Below, in pieces: positions 25,901-36,502 of a stretch of 64,000 bases of DNA. This DNA is from Turritopsis dohrnii (Eukaryota > Cnidaria > Hydrozoa > Anthoathecata > Oceaniidae), in contig BQMF02000047.1 in the NCBI GenBank assembly GCA_027922465.2, positions 744,001 through 808,000 of the forward strand, written 5' to 3'. Position 1 is the first letter of the stretch, and each line of letters starts with the position of its first letter. A model generated the notes under the pieces. It was not told the origin of the DNA and searched no databases. It was given only the letters and a program-made list of their open reading frames with translations. Position numbers and translations under genes: made by a program.

Positions 25901-27790
25901 AGGTTAATGTTAGGTGTAACCAATATGAAATTGACTGAAAACGTTAAAGGCGATGTGCAAGACATCACGTATCATGTTTGTTTGTTTACACGCTGCTTTT
26001 TATAAGAATAGGGTACTTCAAGTTTAGTCTTGATGTTGTAGTATCAAAGCATAGTTGTAAAACCCAGATTATTTGATGTGCAGTGTATACAAGAACAAAC
26101 AAAATGATATGAAACAAGAGGAACATAAATCTGCTTCAGACCCAGTACCACATCTGTCTGAGGTTATGGAATTTGAATAAACAGCTAAGACGAAGGCGTC
26201 GTTTTTAATATAAAAAGAGCGTGCAGTTGTGGTCGAATCCTCCCTTTTTCGGCATACCACCAACTGAGATAAGATCATATATCATGTCGCATTCCCTTTA
26301 AAGTTCTGCCACAACATTTATTATACTGATATTATTTTGACCTCGAACTCGAAGATAATAACATAAGAGGAAGTTAAATCTATCGTGACCTTAGAAAGGG
26401 GATAACGTCAGGTTTCAAAGAAAGGAGAGACCATACCCTTTACTGAAAGCATGCGGGCAATTATGTTCTTGATAAAAAAACACAAGAACTAGGAGGCAGG
26501 AAAATTGATTTCCTTTGGGCGGGAAAGTTGTTCAAAAAATAGGAATCTATAGGGTTACTCTATTGTTCATCACTTTTTGATTCTAATAAAAGTTCTCATC
26601 ACGAAATTTTGTCAAAGTAAACATGATTCATAAGCTTTTAAAAAACCATCCGTATTTTGGTGATGTAAACATTTAAACATGTTTCCCTTTAGGGACATTC
26701 CTCGATGAGTATAAATTATTTATTATTTGTTCTGTGTTTACTTAGCAAATCCAATCGAACAAGTTAAAGGATGATAGTTATCATTTCGAGTATACACGCT
26801 AACTAATGTTTAATACGGCTTAACGAGATGTTTTGAATTTTAAATGACAAACAAGCGCATAGACAACACTAAAATCCATTATAATAACAAAAGTAATTCT
26901 ATCGGAAATTTTATCATTTTATGGTTTTCCAAATAGAGATTTTTTGAGGTATCGTTTTAATCTATTTCTGTATCATTATTTGAGATGAACGTAATCAACA
27001 ATTTCAAATATTTATTCGAATTCAACTGTCGTATCTTTGTACTTTCTCTGCGTGCATGCCAATTTCATGCGACGACATTATCAAGCCTAGTTCAGACCTA
27101 GCGATTACGACGATTAAAAAATAAATAAATCGTCGCAGTCACCAATCGCCAGGTGTGAACACTCTCAGCTATTTCATTAGTAATTAGTAAGGAATTTTTG
27201 ATATTTCATCGTCGTAATCGCTAGACGTTTATGACGATTCTGACGATTGCAAAAGTGTTCACATTAGATAATTACGACGATTATGACGAATACACAGAGT
27301 TTTAATCGTCGTAATCGCCAGGTCTGAACTAGGCTTTAAAAACTAACAATTAGAAATGACCTGCTTGTAATTTCAAGAGTTTTGATCATCCTGCTAATCT
27401 ACACTGAAAAAATAATAAAAGTAATTAGTTATTAAATCTAGTTATTAAATCTACTAATACTTCATGATCGAACTCAATTAGTCATACACTTTACAACAAG
27501 ATAACAAAACTTTGATTAATCTAATTAAAAAAAAGGAAAAAGAACAGATGAACTTATTTTCTTAGGGTTTAATAAAAATCTATCTTTTTTCAACGAGAAT
27601 TCCGAGAAATGTTTGAAAAAATGAAAAAAAAAAAATAACAAACGATACGCCACTTGGATCTGTCCATCAAAATAGATAGAAAATTTGTCGTTTCTATTCG
27701 ACTATAACAAGACAAAAAAGTGGAATACGTACCTGTACAGATAATCTGCTGCAAAATTCCAGTTAACGCCAACGCACTAATAACCCACAT
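22915..27790 (-). CDS. Type I membrane protein with SUEL (rhamnose-binding lectin-like) ectodomain, 3 exons
   Basis: Exons (minus): 27790-27733, 25346-25062, 23750-22915; total 1179 nt, 392 residues, with phases matching at both joins. The ATG at 27790 opens a clean signal peptide (MWVISALALTGILQQIICT); an in-frame TTG further upstream is not needed. Residues about 22-113 are a galactose/rhamnose-binding SUEL domain with eight cysteines, as in sea-urchin egg lectin, latrophilin and EVA-1 ectodomains. About residues 122-144 form one transmembrane helix, ending in FCWEKC. The remaining 250 residues are a Ser/Tyr-rich cytoplasmic tail with several tyrosines and a proline-rich PPRTPKP near the C-terminus, which suggests signalling, but no catalytic domain is seen. 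I do not recognise a named orthologue; EVA-1 relatives usually carry two SUEL domains. Function is unknown, presumably cell-surface carbohydrate or protein binding. Confidence 0.85.
23751..25061 (-). other. Intron 2 of the SUEL receptor gene
   Basis: About 1.3 kb. Exons 2 and 3 join in phase directly, so no further exon is required, although an alternative exon is not excluded. No recognisable feature. Confidence 0.6.
25371..25424. repeat. Tandem repeat, 19-bp unit, about 2.8 copies
   Basis: AATGGCGTGTATTTCATCR repeats next to the acceptor side of the SUEL exon. Confidence 0.75.
27083..27336. mobile_element. MITE with terminal inverted repeats of about 35 bp
   Basis: The left end AAGCCTAGTTCAGACCTAGC... 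is the reverse complement of the right end ...GGTCTGAACTAGGCTT with a single mismatch over about 35 bp. The interior repeats CGATTACGACGATT-like words on both strands, so the whole element can fold. No ORF; no clear target-site duplication. Confidence 0.85.
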
Positions 27791-29165
27791 ACTTTCTCTC
27801 GTAACAAGTTTCAACTTATCATCATAAAATAAGTGAAATGAATTCTTTATAAGCTGATACTATCAAACACGTGCGATTCTTTACCAAAGAAATTAGAAAT
27901 GTTTTTTATCAGATATGAAACAGAAGGATCAGTTAAAACACATAAATTTTAAGTAAACGTATTTAATCACTTCGTAAAACTCTTGATCTTTTATCTTTTA
28001 ATGTATCCTCATCGAAGGATTCTTATTGTGAGCAGTTTTATATTATATATGTAAACAAAACACTGTTCTGCTTTTTATTTATAGAAAGAAAGTCTTGTTA
28101 TTATTTCTAAAAGAAATTCAGTTCTGCAATTTAATACTAATCTTGTGATATATAATTTCAATTTCGGTTTCACACAAGAATGATAATATTATTAAAAGGG
28201 CGATTAAATATCACACAAGTGTAGCCAAAAAAACTCTCAGTCTCCCACGACGACGTAGAATGATGGTGTTAAAATTCAAAAACTGATTGTGCAGGATTCT
28301 CATGATGAAATTGCATGAACATTATTTGAGGGTCATCACCAACTTGACATCTAATAAGTGGAAAAGCATTTCGACGCAAAGTTAAAATATAATTATGAAT
28401 AAGTTCTTCGTGGTTTTTGGGTGACGTCAAACGAAACACTCATACCTTTCATAAAAAAACAAAAAACAAACTTAAATCTCTATGATTTCAACGGGACTTC
28501 AGAATTCCGAAATTTTATATTAACATTGAAAAATCATATGTTCTCACCAAATTTTCTGGTCCTGACTATTTCATCCTGTGACTATTTGAGTTTATTATTG
28601 GTTTCGGCCAGTGATAATAACAACTATAAATATCAAGACCATAAAACTTTGAAGACCGTTGAAATGTGTCAAGGGCAGTAAACAAAGTAGACATATGCTT
28701 CTATGAAATTCTGTATCAGGTTTATCGATACAAAAATTTACACCTAAAGAATAATTCAAGAAAGTAAAGAAAATTTTATATACAAACTTATTTACAAACA
28801 TATACCATGAAGAGAGATTTTCGCGTTTTAGTGTGGGGAAATCAGGGTAATTAATTACTTTGGTTGTACTTATTCGACGTGACTGACTTTTTTTATATTT
28901 ACAAACAATGTTGATTTTTTCCTACTGAAGAATGAATTTATAGAATAAACAAACTGAAAGGTCATCTACTAAACAAAGGTTCCGTTTCAATACTCACCTA
29001 CTTTTACGACAAATAATCGAATAAATTCAACTTCACAAATCAGGTGGAACTTTACCAAAATTTCCTCCCTTCAGATAATCATTTAATTCGTGAAACAGAA
29101 TAACGTGAGGTAGAAAAGATAACAACCCTTTCAGACCAACCCTACAGCTTTGAAGTATCATTTAG
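27791..29165. other. Intergenic, between the SUEL receptor and DNAJB
   Basis: AT-rich with no recognisable gene, RNA or repeat. The part next to 27790 should hold the 5' region of the SUEL receptor, and the part below 29166 the 3' UTR of DNAJB (an ATTAAA on the minus strand at about 29082-29087 is a possible poly(A) signal). Confidence 0.4.
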
Positions 29166-30511
29166 TCAGGAAGGAAGCAACTGTTTTAACGCCTCTCTCT
29201 GTTCATCTGTCAAATTTCTTGGAAATTGTATATCAAATTCGACGATCAAATCCGCCCTTACATCAGGGGTTTTGGGTAACGGTAAACCTTCTCCTTTGAT
29301 TATTCTTTTGGTAGTTGGTGTGACTAATTTCAAGTCCAACAAAATTGTTCGTCCGTCTAAGGTGGGAACATTGATTTTCACACCAGTGAGGGCATCCCTT
29401 AATGATATCTTAGATCGATAAATTAAATTGTTGCTATTGTCACGCTGGAATTTTTCATGTGGTTTATCAGTAATTTTAAATACAATATCTGCAGGTTTCT
29501 TGCCAAAATATTGGTTCCCTTCTTGTGGGAAAGTGATTTTTGTACCCGTTTTCCATCCCTTTTTGACGTTGATTTCCAATATTTTAGGTTCAGATTTTGT
29601 TGTCTGGGTGCCCGGTACCAAGACGTCGCGTGTGATTTTCATTTTCTTACAAGTCCCTGTGAAAACCTCTTCAAGTGTCACTGGCAGATTGTGTTCTACA
29701 GGCGGATCTTGTGCTTGACCAAAACCACCCATGCTCGAAAATCCACTCATATTCGAAAACCCACCACCCATACTACCCATGCTGTGCATATGAGACGCCC
29801 CACCAAACATATCATTGAAATCTGAAAACAGAATCATTTCACAATTTTAACTTAATTCTCAACAGATGTTCGTTTAAAAGTTTTTCATAATTTCTTTATT
29901 ACACCTGCAGAGCAAACAAATATCTTCAGACACATTAATACACAAACTGAAGCTAACCCAATCAGCTATCTTTCTTCCTTCCTCTCAGAAACCAGATGAA
30001 AAAAGCAAAAGTTCTCTCACAGACCTTTAAACGGATCTTCATCACCAAAGAAATTACGAAAAGTAGCATGTGGATCAAAACTTGAGAAGTTGAATGAGGC
30101 ACCATCAAATCCAGAAAAGTTAGCACCATCTGGCATACCACCGCTGCCACCACTGGATTTTAAACCTTCTTCACCGTATTTATCATAAATATCACGCTTA
30201 TTAGGATCACTTAAAATCTAAAGAATGAAATATTTTTATTACAGTCATAAGTACTGACTCTTACAAAATACAAAAGCTAACCTATCTAAAGCATGTAAAA
30301 GCTATATGAAACATAAAAATTTCAAACTTCTGTATGCATTGTATACATATACCTCGTAAGCTTCTCCAACTTCTTTAAATATTTCTTCAGCTTCGGGAGA
30401 TTTGTTTTTATCAGGATGATATTTCATTGCAAGCTTTCTGTACGCTTTCTTGATATCAGCATCTGATGCATCCCTTGGAATTTTCAATATCTTATAATAA
30501 TCCTTTCCCAT
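29166..30511 (-). CDS. DNAJB: DnaJ homolog subfamily B (DNAJB1/4/5-type HSP40 co-chaperone), 3 exons
   Basis: Exons (minus): 30511-30353, 30217-30025, 29821-29166; 335 residues, near the usual 340 of DNAJB1. It is a class B J-protein that stimulates HSP70 ATPase and delivers clients. The N-terminal J domain starts [20 protein letters not shown] and carries HPD at 32-34. A Gly/Phe-rich linker follows ([31 protein letters not shown]). The C-terminal substrate-binding half has [35 protein letters not shown] and [11 protein letters not shown], all DNAJB1-type. No zinc finger, so not class A. A splice-acceptor-like CTTTTCAG lies six bases before the ATG. A heat-shock element at 31147-31161 suggests heat induction. 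Confidence 0.95.
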
Positions 30512-31146
30512 GTTGCACTGAAAAGTAAATTAAAATACAGAAATAAAGATGCATTCTTTTGCTCAAACATTGCCACCAGTCACAACATTAATGTCAAGGG
30601 CAACCATCAAATTTTTTGAAGCATGATGTATGTATAAACTTTCTAAAACTTCTAATCAACTTTCTCAAGTCTAACACAAGGCTTGCATAACATTAAGAGA
30701 GGGATTTTTAATCTAACAAATCCAACAAAACTATATAAAACTCATTATATAAAACTTATTTTATTTATTCCGAAAGAGAAAGTATTAAAGGAAAAATCAT
30801 TCATTGTTCATTGGCTAAGATATTCTATTCCCTCTAATTAGATACAAACTGAAATGGTTTGCTGTGTCATTTGCTATTGTTGTGGTGTTCAAAAATCATC
30901 ACTTCAGTTTGTATCATCTTTTAGTAAGAAGAAGATAGCTTTATGTCCTTAAGATTATATTTAAAAAGAAGATCCAACATAACTGAAATTCATAAAACTG
31001 TTTCAGAAAGGAAACAAGAAGTAGGGGGTTGTGATTTTAATTTGTTTTGACAAAACTTTAGACGTAACTTAAAAAAAAACAAAAAAAACGTTATTCAAAA
31101 GAAAGAGGGTTTCTTCTGGGATGAGTTTTAAAAAATCGTAGTTTTT

Positions 31147-31161
31147 AGAACATTCTAGAAA
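31147..31161. promoter_or_regulatory. Perfect three-unit heat-shock element
   Basis: AGAACATTCTAGAAA matches nGAAnnTTCnnGAAn exactly. It lies 636 bp upstream of the DNAJB start codon (minus-strand gene), a sensible place if a 5' UTR intron or trans-splicing removes the leader. HSF binding is inferred. Confidence 0.6.
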
Positions 31162-31574
31162 CATAACTGTGTATCACAGATCATGGTTCAAAAGTACAAA
31201 ACATAGAAAATTTTACTTATAGTACCTACTTCCCTGGCAGCTAACCTAGATGATGTACAGACTTTACAAACCAAGTTTTGTGTATTATATTTATGTGTTA
31301 TATATACAAATATACATTGTACATTGAAATGTTACGAATTTGAATTGTACATTGACATATATATCAACCCCTGTTTATAGGCAAATAATGCTGACCTAAC
31401 TGACATTCTTAAGATGCATAGCTACTGGAAAAGCACTTGATCAGCAATATTCGTGCTAAAACATACAACAATTGAATTCACAAGTAAAAACATTCATATT
31501 TACAAACATTACAGCATTTAGAAACTCATCTATCATTCAATGTTTAGAAAAATCATAATACAACATAAAGGAGA

Positions 31575-31610
31575 CCATAACCATAACCATAACCATAACC
31601 ATAACCAAAA
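31575..31610. repeat. (CCATAA)n simple repeat
   Basis: Five exact CCATAA units followed by one CCAAAA variant. Confidence 0.9.
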
Positions 31611-31999
31611 CCAGCTCTGACGTAACTTAACATTTGTGGTATGATGCGATACGTTTGTACTGAGTGTATAATCCTTAACAAATCTTATGTTTTGTTACGC
31701 AACCTCATTTGTATCTTTTGTCATGTTAATTTTTTGTGTCCAAGACCTACCAATAATAAGAAGAATAAGAAGAAAACTAAAGAAAAATGTATTGTTGTTA
31801 TGCAAATGGAATGAAATGTAGCTCCCAGTAATCACAGTATGACAGTAGAGGAATATCAAATTATGTAGGCACATGAAGATCACAATGTTTCAGGTCAACT
31901 ATCTCACTAACCTAATCAATAAATAAAGGATTTTTGCCAAAAAAATGATATCCTAAAAAAACTGATGTCCAAAATATTTTGTAATACAAAATTTATTAA

Positions 32000-34900
32000 G
32001 TGTTTCCTGACAGTGGTGCAAGTATCTGTCTAGCTGGACCCCAGCATTTACAACAACTGCACCTATCAGCAAGTGATCTAATACCATGCCGTAAACAAGT
32101 CAAGGCAGGTTGAGGTTCTATCTTAACCTGCCAAGGCTGGATCCCAATAACATTCAGAATCGAAAACCATTTAACAAAACAACCTGTGTATAAGGTAGAT
32201 TGAATTTACTTGAGCAAAGAAGGGTGTATCGCTACAAACATACTTCCGACTTCCTTTCCGTACCCGATGCAGAAACCATCAAAAGTTGCCTCAGTGGACT
32301 TACCGACAAAACCAGAAACCCTGCCTTATCCACCCACAGAAAGCAATGTCCCAAAGTTAGAGCAATACTTGCGAGAAGCCTTCAAACACACAACATTCAA
32401 CAAAGCAATTACGTTCCCGACTATGTCAGCACCACCAGCCCATATCCATCTCAAACCAGATGCACAGCCATATGTACGCCACACACCAAATCCCATACCA
32501 TTTCACTGGAATGACGAGATCAAAACCAGCCTTGATGCAGATGTTGAGAGAGGCATAATCACCCCTGTACCCATAGGAACTGCAGTGACATGGTGCAGCC
32601 CTATGGTAGTCACTGCCAAAAAGAATGGACAACCAAGACGAACTGTGGACCTCCAGCATCTAAACAAACAATGCTCGAGAGAGACCCACCACTGCCAGTC
32701 TCCATTCCAACTGGCCTGCCAAATACCATCTCACACAAAAAAGACTGTGCTTGATGCCATTGATGGATACCATGCCATTGCCCTCGATGAAGAAAGTCAA
32801 CACCTTACTACCTTCATAACCCAGTGGGGACGATACAAGTATTTATGACTACCACAGGGATTTACAGCAGCTGGCGATGCATACACTCGCCGCTATGATG
32901 AGATTATTAAATCAGTACCGCGCAAGGTGAAAATTGTAGACGACACCCTACTCTATGACACTTCAATCGAGGATTCCTTTTACCACACATGGGATTATTT
33001 AGAACTTTGTGCAAATAATGGTATTATCATAAACTCTGAAAAGTTTAAATTTTGCAGAGACACTGTGGATTTTGCCAGATTAAAGATCACTCCTGAAGGT
33101 ATATCACCTGCTGACCACATCCTATCAGCAATCACAGACTTCCCCACACCGACCGATATCACTGGTGCACATTCCTGGTTCGGCTTGATTAACCAAATCG
33201 CATGGGCTTACTTCATAAGCCCAATCATGCAGCCATTCAGGGAACTTGTAAAACACAATACCAACTTTTCATGGAACCCCACTTTGGAATATTTATTCCA
33301 AAGCTCCAAATCCATCCTCATAGAGCAAGTCAAGGAAGGTATCCATGCCTTTGACCTTAACCGCCCGACTTGCCTTCAAACAGATTGGAGCAAAGATGGA
33401 ATAGGATATCTGCTACTCCAGAAACATTGCACTTGCAAAACCTCAAACATTCTTACCTGCTGTAAGGATGGCTGGAAATTAGTTTTTGCAGGTTCCCGCT
33501 TTACCAACCCGTCAGAAAGTCGATACTCACCAACAGAGGGTGAAGCCCTAGCAGTAGCATGGGCCTTAGACAATTCTAAGATGTTTGTTCTTGGCTGCGG
33601 AAACCTAACAGTAGTTACTGACCACAAACCGCTCCTTGGAATCTTCACCAACCAGGACCTAGACAGCATTCCAAACCAGTGTCTTAGCACCTTGAAGGAA
33701 AAAACACACCGCTTCAACTTTTCTATCCAATATTGCCCTGGCAAATGGAACAGAGGTCCAGATGCTATTTCTCGCTATCCAACAACCACCTCATCGGATA
33801 CTATTCCACCTATTGAAAAAATTGATTGCCAGGTAGCCACAGTAATGTCAATCGATCATCAGGACCCACTAATAACAATTGACCATCTGCAAACTGCTAT
33901 CCTAAAAGATCAAAGGTATCAAAGTCTCATCACCACAATCAAACAAGGCTTTCCAGACAATCAATCCACCCTACCAGAAGAAATAAGGGGATTCTGGGAA
34001 AATCGTGATCGTCTATCCATGATAGATGGCATTGTATACCTTGATGATTGAATCGTAATTCCTACAACCATGAGAAAAGCATGTCTAAAAACACTTCACT
34101 CTGCACACCAAGGCGTCAGCAACATGCAGGCTAGAGCTAATATTACCATCAACTGGCCAGGCATGGCACAGGATATCCGCAATCATCGCTACACATGCCA
34201 CGCTTGTAATGAAAAGGCACCAAGTCAGCCAAAAGAACCAATCACCATTTCACCATCTCCAGATTGGCCGTTCCAACATGTCTGCTCTGACTATTTTGAG
34301 TTTGACAGGCATACATATCTCTCCATTGTCGACCGATATAGTGGATGGCTGAATGTATACCACTTTCAACCTGGAACAGCCACCACCTCCAATTTAATCA
34401 ACGTTTACCGGTCATTGTTCATTGCTTATGGCGTGCCAGAGGAGTTTAGCTCTGATGGTGGCCCACAGTTCAAAGCAACAGCTTTCCAGAACTTTCTAGC
34501 CACATGGGGTGTCCACCATGGAATATCCTCAGTAGAATATCCTCAGTCAAATGGAAGAGCGGAGTTAGGTTGGAAAGCTGGAAAACGACTGATAACCAAC
34601 AACATTTTACCAAATGGTTCAATCAACACAGACAAGGTGGCTCGTGCCATTTTACAGTATCGAAACACACCATTGCCTCACATCAACCTCAGTCCAGCCC
34701 AAATCCTTTTGCACCGCCAACTCCGGGACCATCTACCCACCAATCCGAAACACTACAAGCTACACAAAGATTGGATCATCTCTGCACGTCAGCATGAAGA
34801 GGCCCTGGGAGAATGGAACCAAAAATTAACTTACACTTACAATAGTTCGGCCCGTCATCTGCCTGAATTACCGATTGGTGCTATGGTTGCCATTCAAGAG

Positions 34901-35077
34901 CCAACATCAAAGGGTAAGCGATGGCATAAAACAGGCACTGTTGTAGAAGCGCTGCCACACCGTCAGTACCCTACCATATCAAACTTAGTGGTTCTGGGCG
35001 CACCACTCTACGAACAGAAGATTCCTGAAAGCCATCCCAGCAGCACAGCTAACCCATCCCTTGATATCATTGTATAG
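32000..35077 (+). pseudogene. Decayed Ty3/gypsy-type polyprotein (protease, RT, RNase H, integrase)
   Basis: A single reading frame runs from the protease to the integrase end and is broken only by four in-frame TGA codons at 32111, 32201, 32846 and 34049. The protease motif DSGAS is at 32009-32023; RT shows the VDDT catalytic motif at about 32936-32947; RNase H follows near 33367-33640; the integrase has an HHCC zinc-binding region (about 34094-34215) and the D, D, E residues at 34289, 34454 and 34562. The order protease-RT-RNase H-integrase defines Ty3/gypsy. The frame is stopped by TAA at 31997, just before the protease, and gag is missing upstream, so the copy is 5'-truncated. It ends with TAG at 35075. 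Non-functional as it stands. Confidence 0.9.
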
Positions 35078-35329
35078 TCCAGTAGTGTGCCAAACCAACA
35101 ATGCCACTACACCACCATACACAATCGACCCAGCTCAATCAGACACCATCACACCAGCTCTGCAACATGCAGCAGATCCAACTGTATCCATCCAGAACTC
35201 AGGTGCTGCAACCAACATGCGATTACCAAGAGCCCTACAACGCCTGGCTGACTTCAACAAACCTGGACTGTCTGAATGAACATTCATTTTGTAAGAGGAG
35301 ATAATGGACACTTTATACATTCTCTCAGT

Positions 35330-35340
35330 AGGAGGGGAGA
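35330..35340 (+). other. Polypurine tract
   Basis: AGGAGGGGAGA sits directly before TGTACAG, the expected start of a 3' LTR. Confidence 0.65.
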
Positions 35341-35444
35341 TGTACAGTTAACATCTTTTATTCTTATGTTTATGTTCAGAAACCTACTTAATATTAATAT
35401 ATACATGACTGGCCTTAGAGCTTTCAACTAGACTCAGTTTCTAT
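35341..35444 (+). repeat. Short 3' LTR (partial) of the gypsy-type element
   Basis: It starts TGTACAGTTAACATC after the polypurine tract and matches the inverted copy at 35661-35756. Its last bases are lost at the junction to inverted gag sequence at about 35444. Confidence 0.7.
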
Positions 35445-35660
35445 GCAGGTGCTTCTCTTTTTGATAAGTGTAGGATAGTTTTTATATCTCCTAGTACGGT
35501 GATTTCTAAATCCACTAAGTCTTCTTTGGTAATATCTTGGAAGTTGGTGGCATTTAGGTGATTTGTGTGGAATTTTGTTGCATATATGTGGAAGCTTCTG
35601 CAGGGGGGATTCCAGCGGTGGTGAGGATGGTTTCCCACTGTTCTTTAGATCACAGCGCCA
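35441..35660 (-). pseudogene. Inverted gag 5' fragment (SAM-like) of the same element family
   Basis: On the minus strand, just inside the inverted LTR, two short overlapping frames read QWETILTTAGIPPAEA and ITKEDLVDLEITVLGDIKTI, resembling the SAM-like N-terminus of gag in some invertebrate gypsy elements. They are separated by a frameshift. A TGGCGC-type primer-binding site follows the LTR end. Confidence 0.55.
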
Positions 35661-35756
35661 TGTTGAGATAGAAACTGAGTCTAGTTGAAAGCTCTAAGGC
35701 CAGTCATGTATATATTAATATTAAGTAGGTTTCTGAACATAAACATTAACTGTACA
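35661..35756 (-). repeat. Inverted LTR copy
   Basis: The minus strand starts TGTACAGTTAATG at 35756 and ends CTCAACA at 35661. It is the reverse complement of 35341-35444 over nearly all its length, apart from about 14 bases missing near its start. Confidence 0.75.
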
Positions 35757-36010
35757 ATATCAACTGCTAACTAGGTGTCTGGTTACAGTGCATGGTGAAA
35801 CACACAATTACCAGGACACACACAAAAGTAGAGTCAAAGATTCGTAAACATTGTTAACTGAAAAGCAGCCCTAACTGATCTTTTTTCAGCAGACAAAAGA
35901 ATATATACAATCTGTTTGTTTTGGGGAAAGTACCGTTGCGTTTGGAGGAGTACATATGAACACAAAGAGGTTGCTTTAAAAATACTATTTTCCAATGAAC
36001 GGGATTCATA

Positions 36011-36502
36011 GGAGACCAGGGATTTTTCCAAGCACTTTTGGTTACTACCGTTTTTCGTAGAGAAGATTGAGTTTTACAGTCCAGGAAGCTACGCAATTTT
36101 AGAGATTTAAATCTCCACAAACAGGCCTTGTTATGAGAGGCATATGAAGAGAGTTGGAAACTAAGATGTTTTTTAATTTCATTGAATAACATGAAAACGA
36201 GTCCTACTGGTATATACCACTTTCGTTTTCATATTCTTTCAAAAGGTGAAGAAATGAATGCGTATAACAAAGGAAATTTCAAAATTACCTTAGCAATGGT
36301 GGTCGTTCTCCCTAGCAACAGAATATTTGGTGAATAATGGCCTAATTACTCTCTCAAAACATGTTTTTAAATACTACGCATTAAAGAGCTAAAAAATATT
36401 TAATTGGCAATGAATGATTGAGTTTCTAAACTAAATTCAAGATTGAGTTTTAACTACCGGTAAACGGTAGTTGGAAAGTGCTTGGAAAAATCCCTGGAGA
36501 CA
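36011..36502. repeat. Foldback repeat, arms of about 65 bp
   Basis: Left arm GAGACCAGGGATTTTTCCAA...TACTACCGTTT...GATTGAGTTTTA pairs with the right arm at 36439-36500. The interior of about 360 bp is unrelated. Confidence 0.65.

Larger units (their letters stand above)
25347..27732 (-). other. Intron 1 of the SUEL receptor gene
   Basis: About 2.4 kb without a recognisable exon or gene. It holds the 19-bp tandem repeat and a 254-bp MITE (27083-27336), listed separately. Confidence 0.7.
30512..31990. other. DNAJB upstream region
   Basis: No ORF of note. It contains the heat-shock element and a hexamer repeat (31575-31610). Confidence 0.4.

Noticed and set aside
31575..31610. (CCATAA)n as an interstitial telomere
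   Set aside because: The unit is not TTAGGG or a known telomere variant, and the tract is very short.
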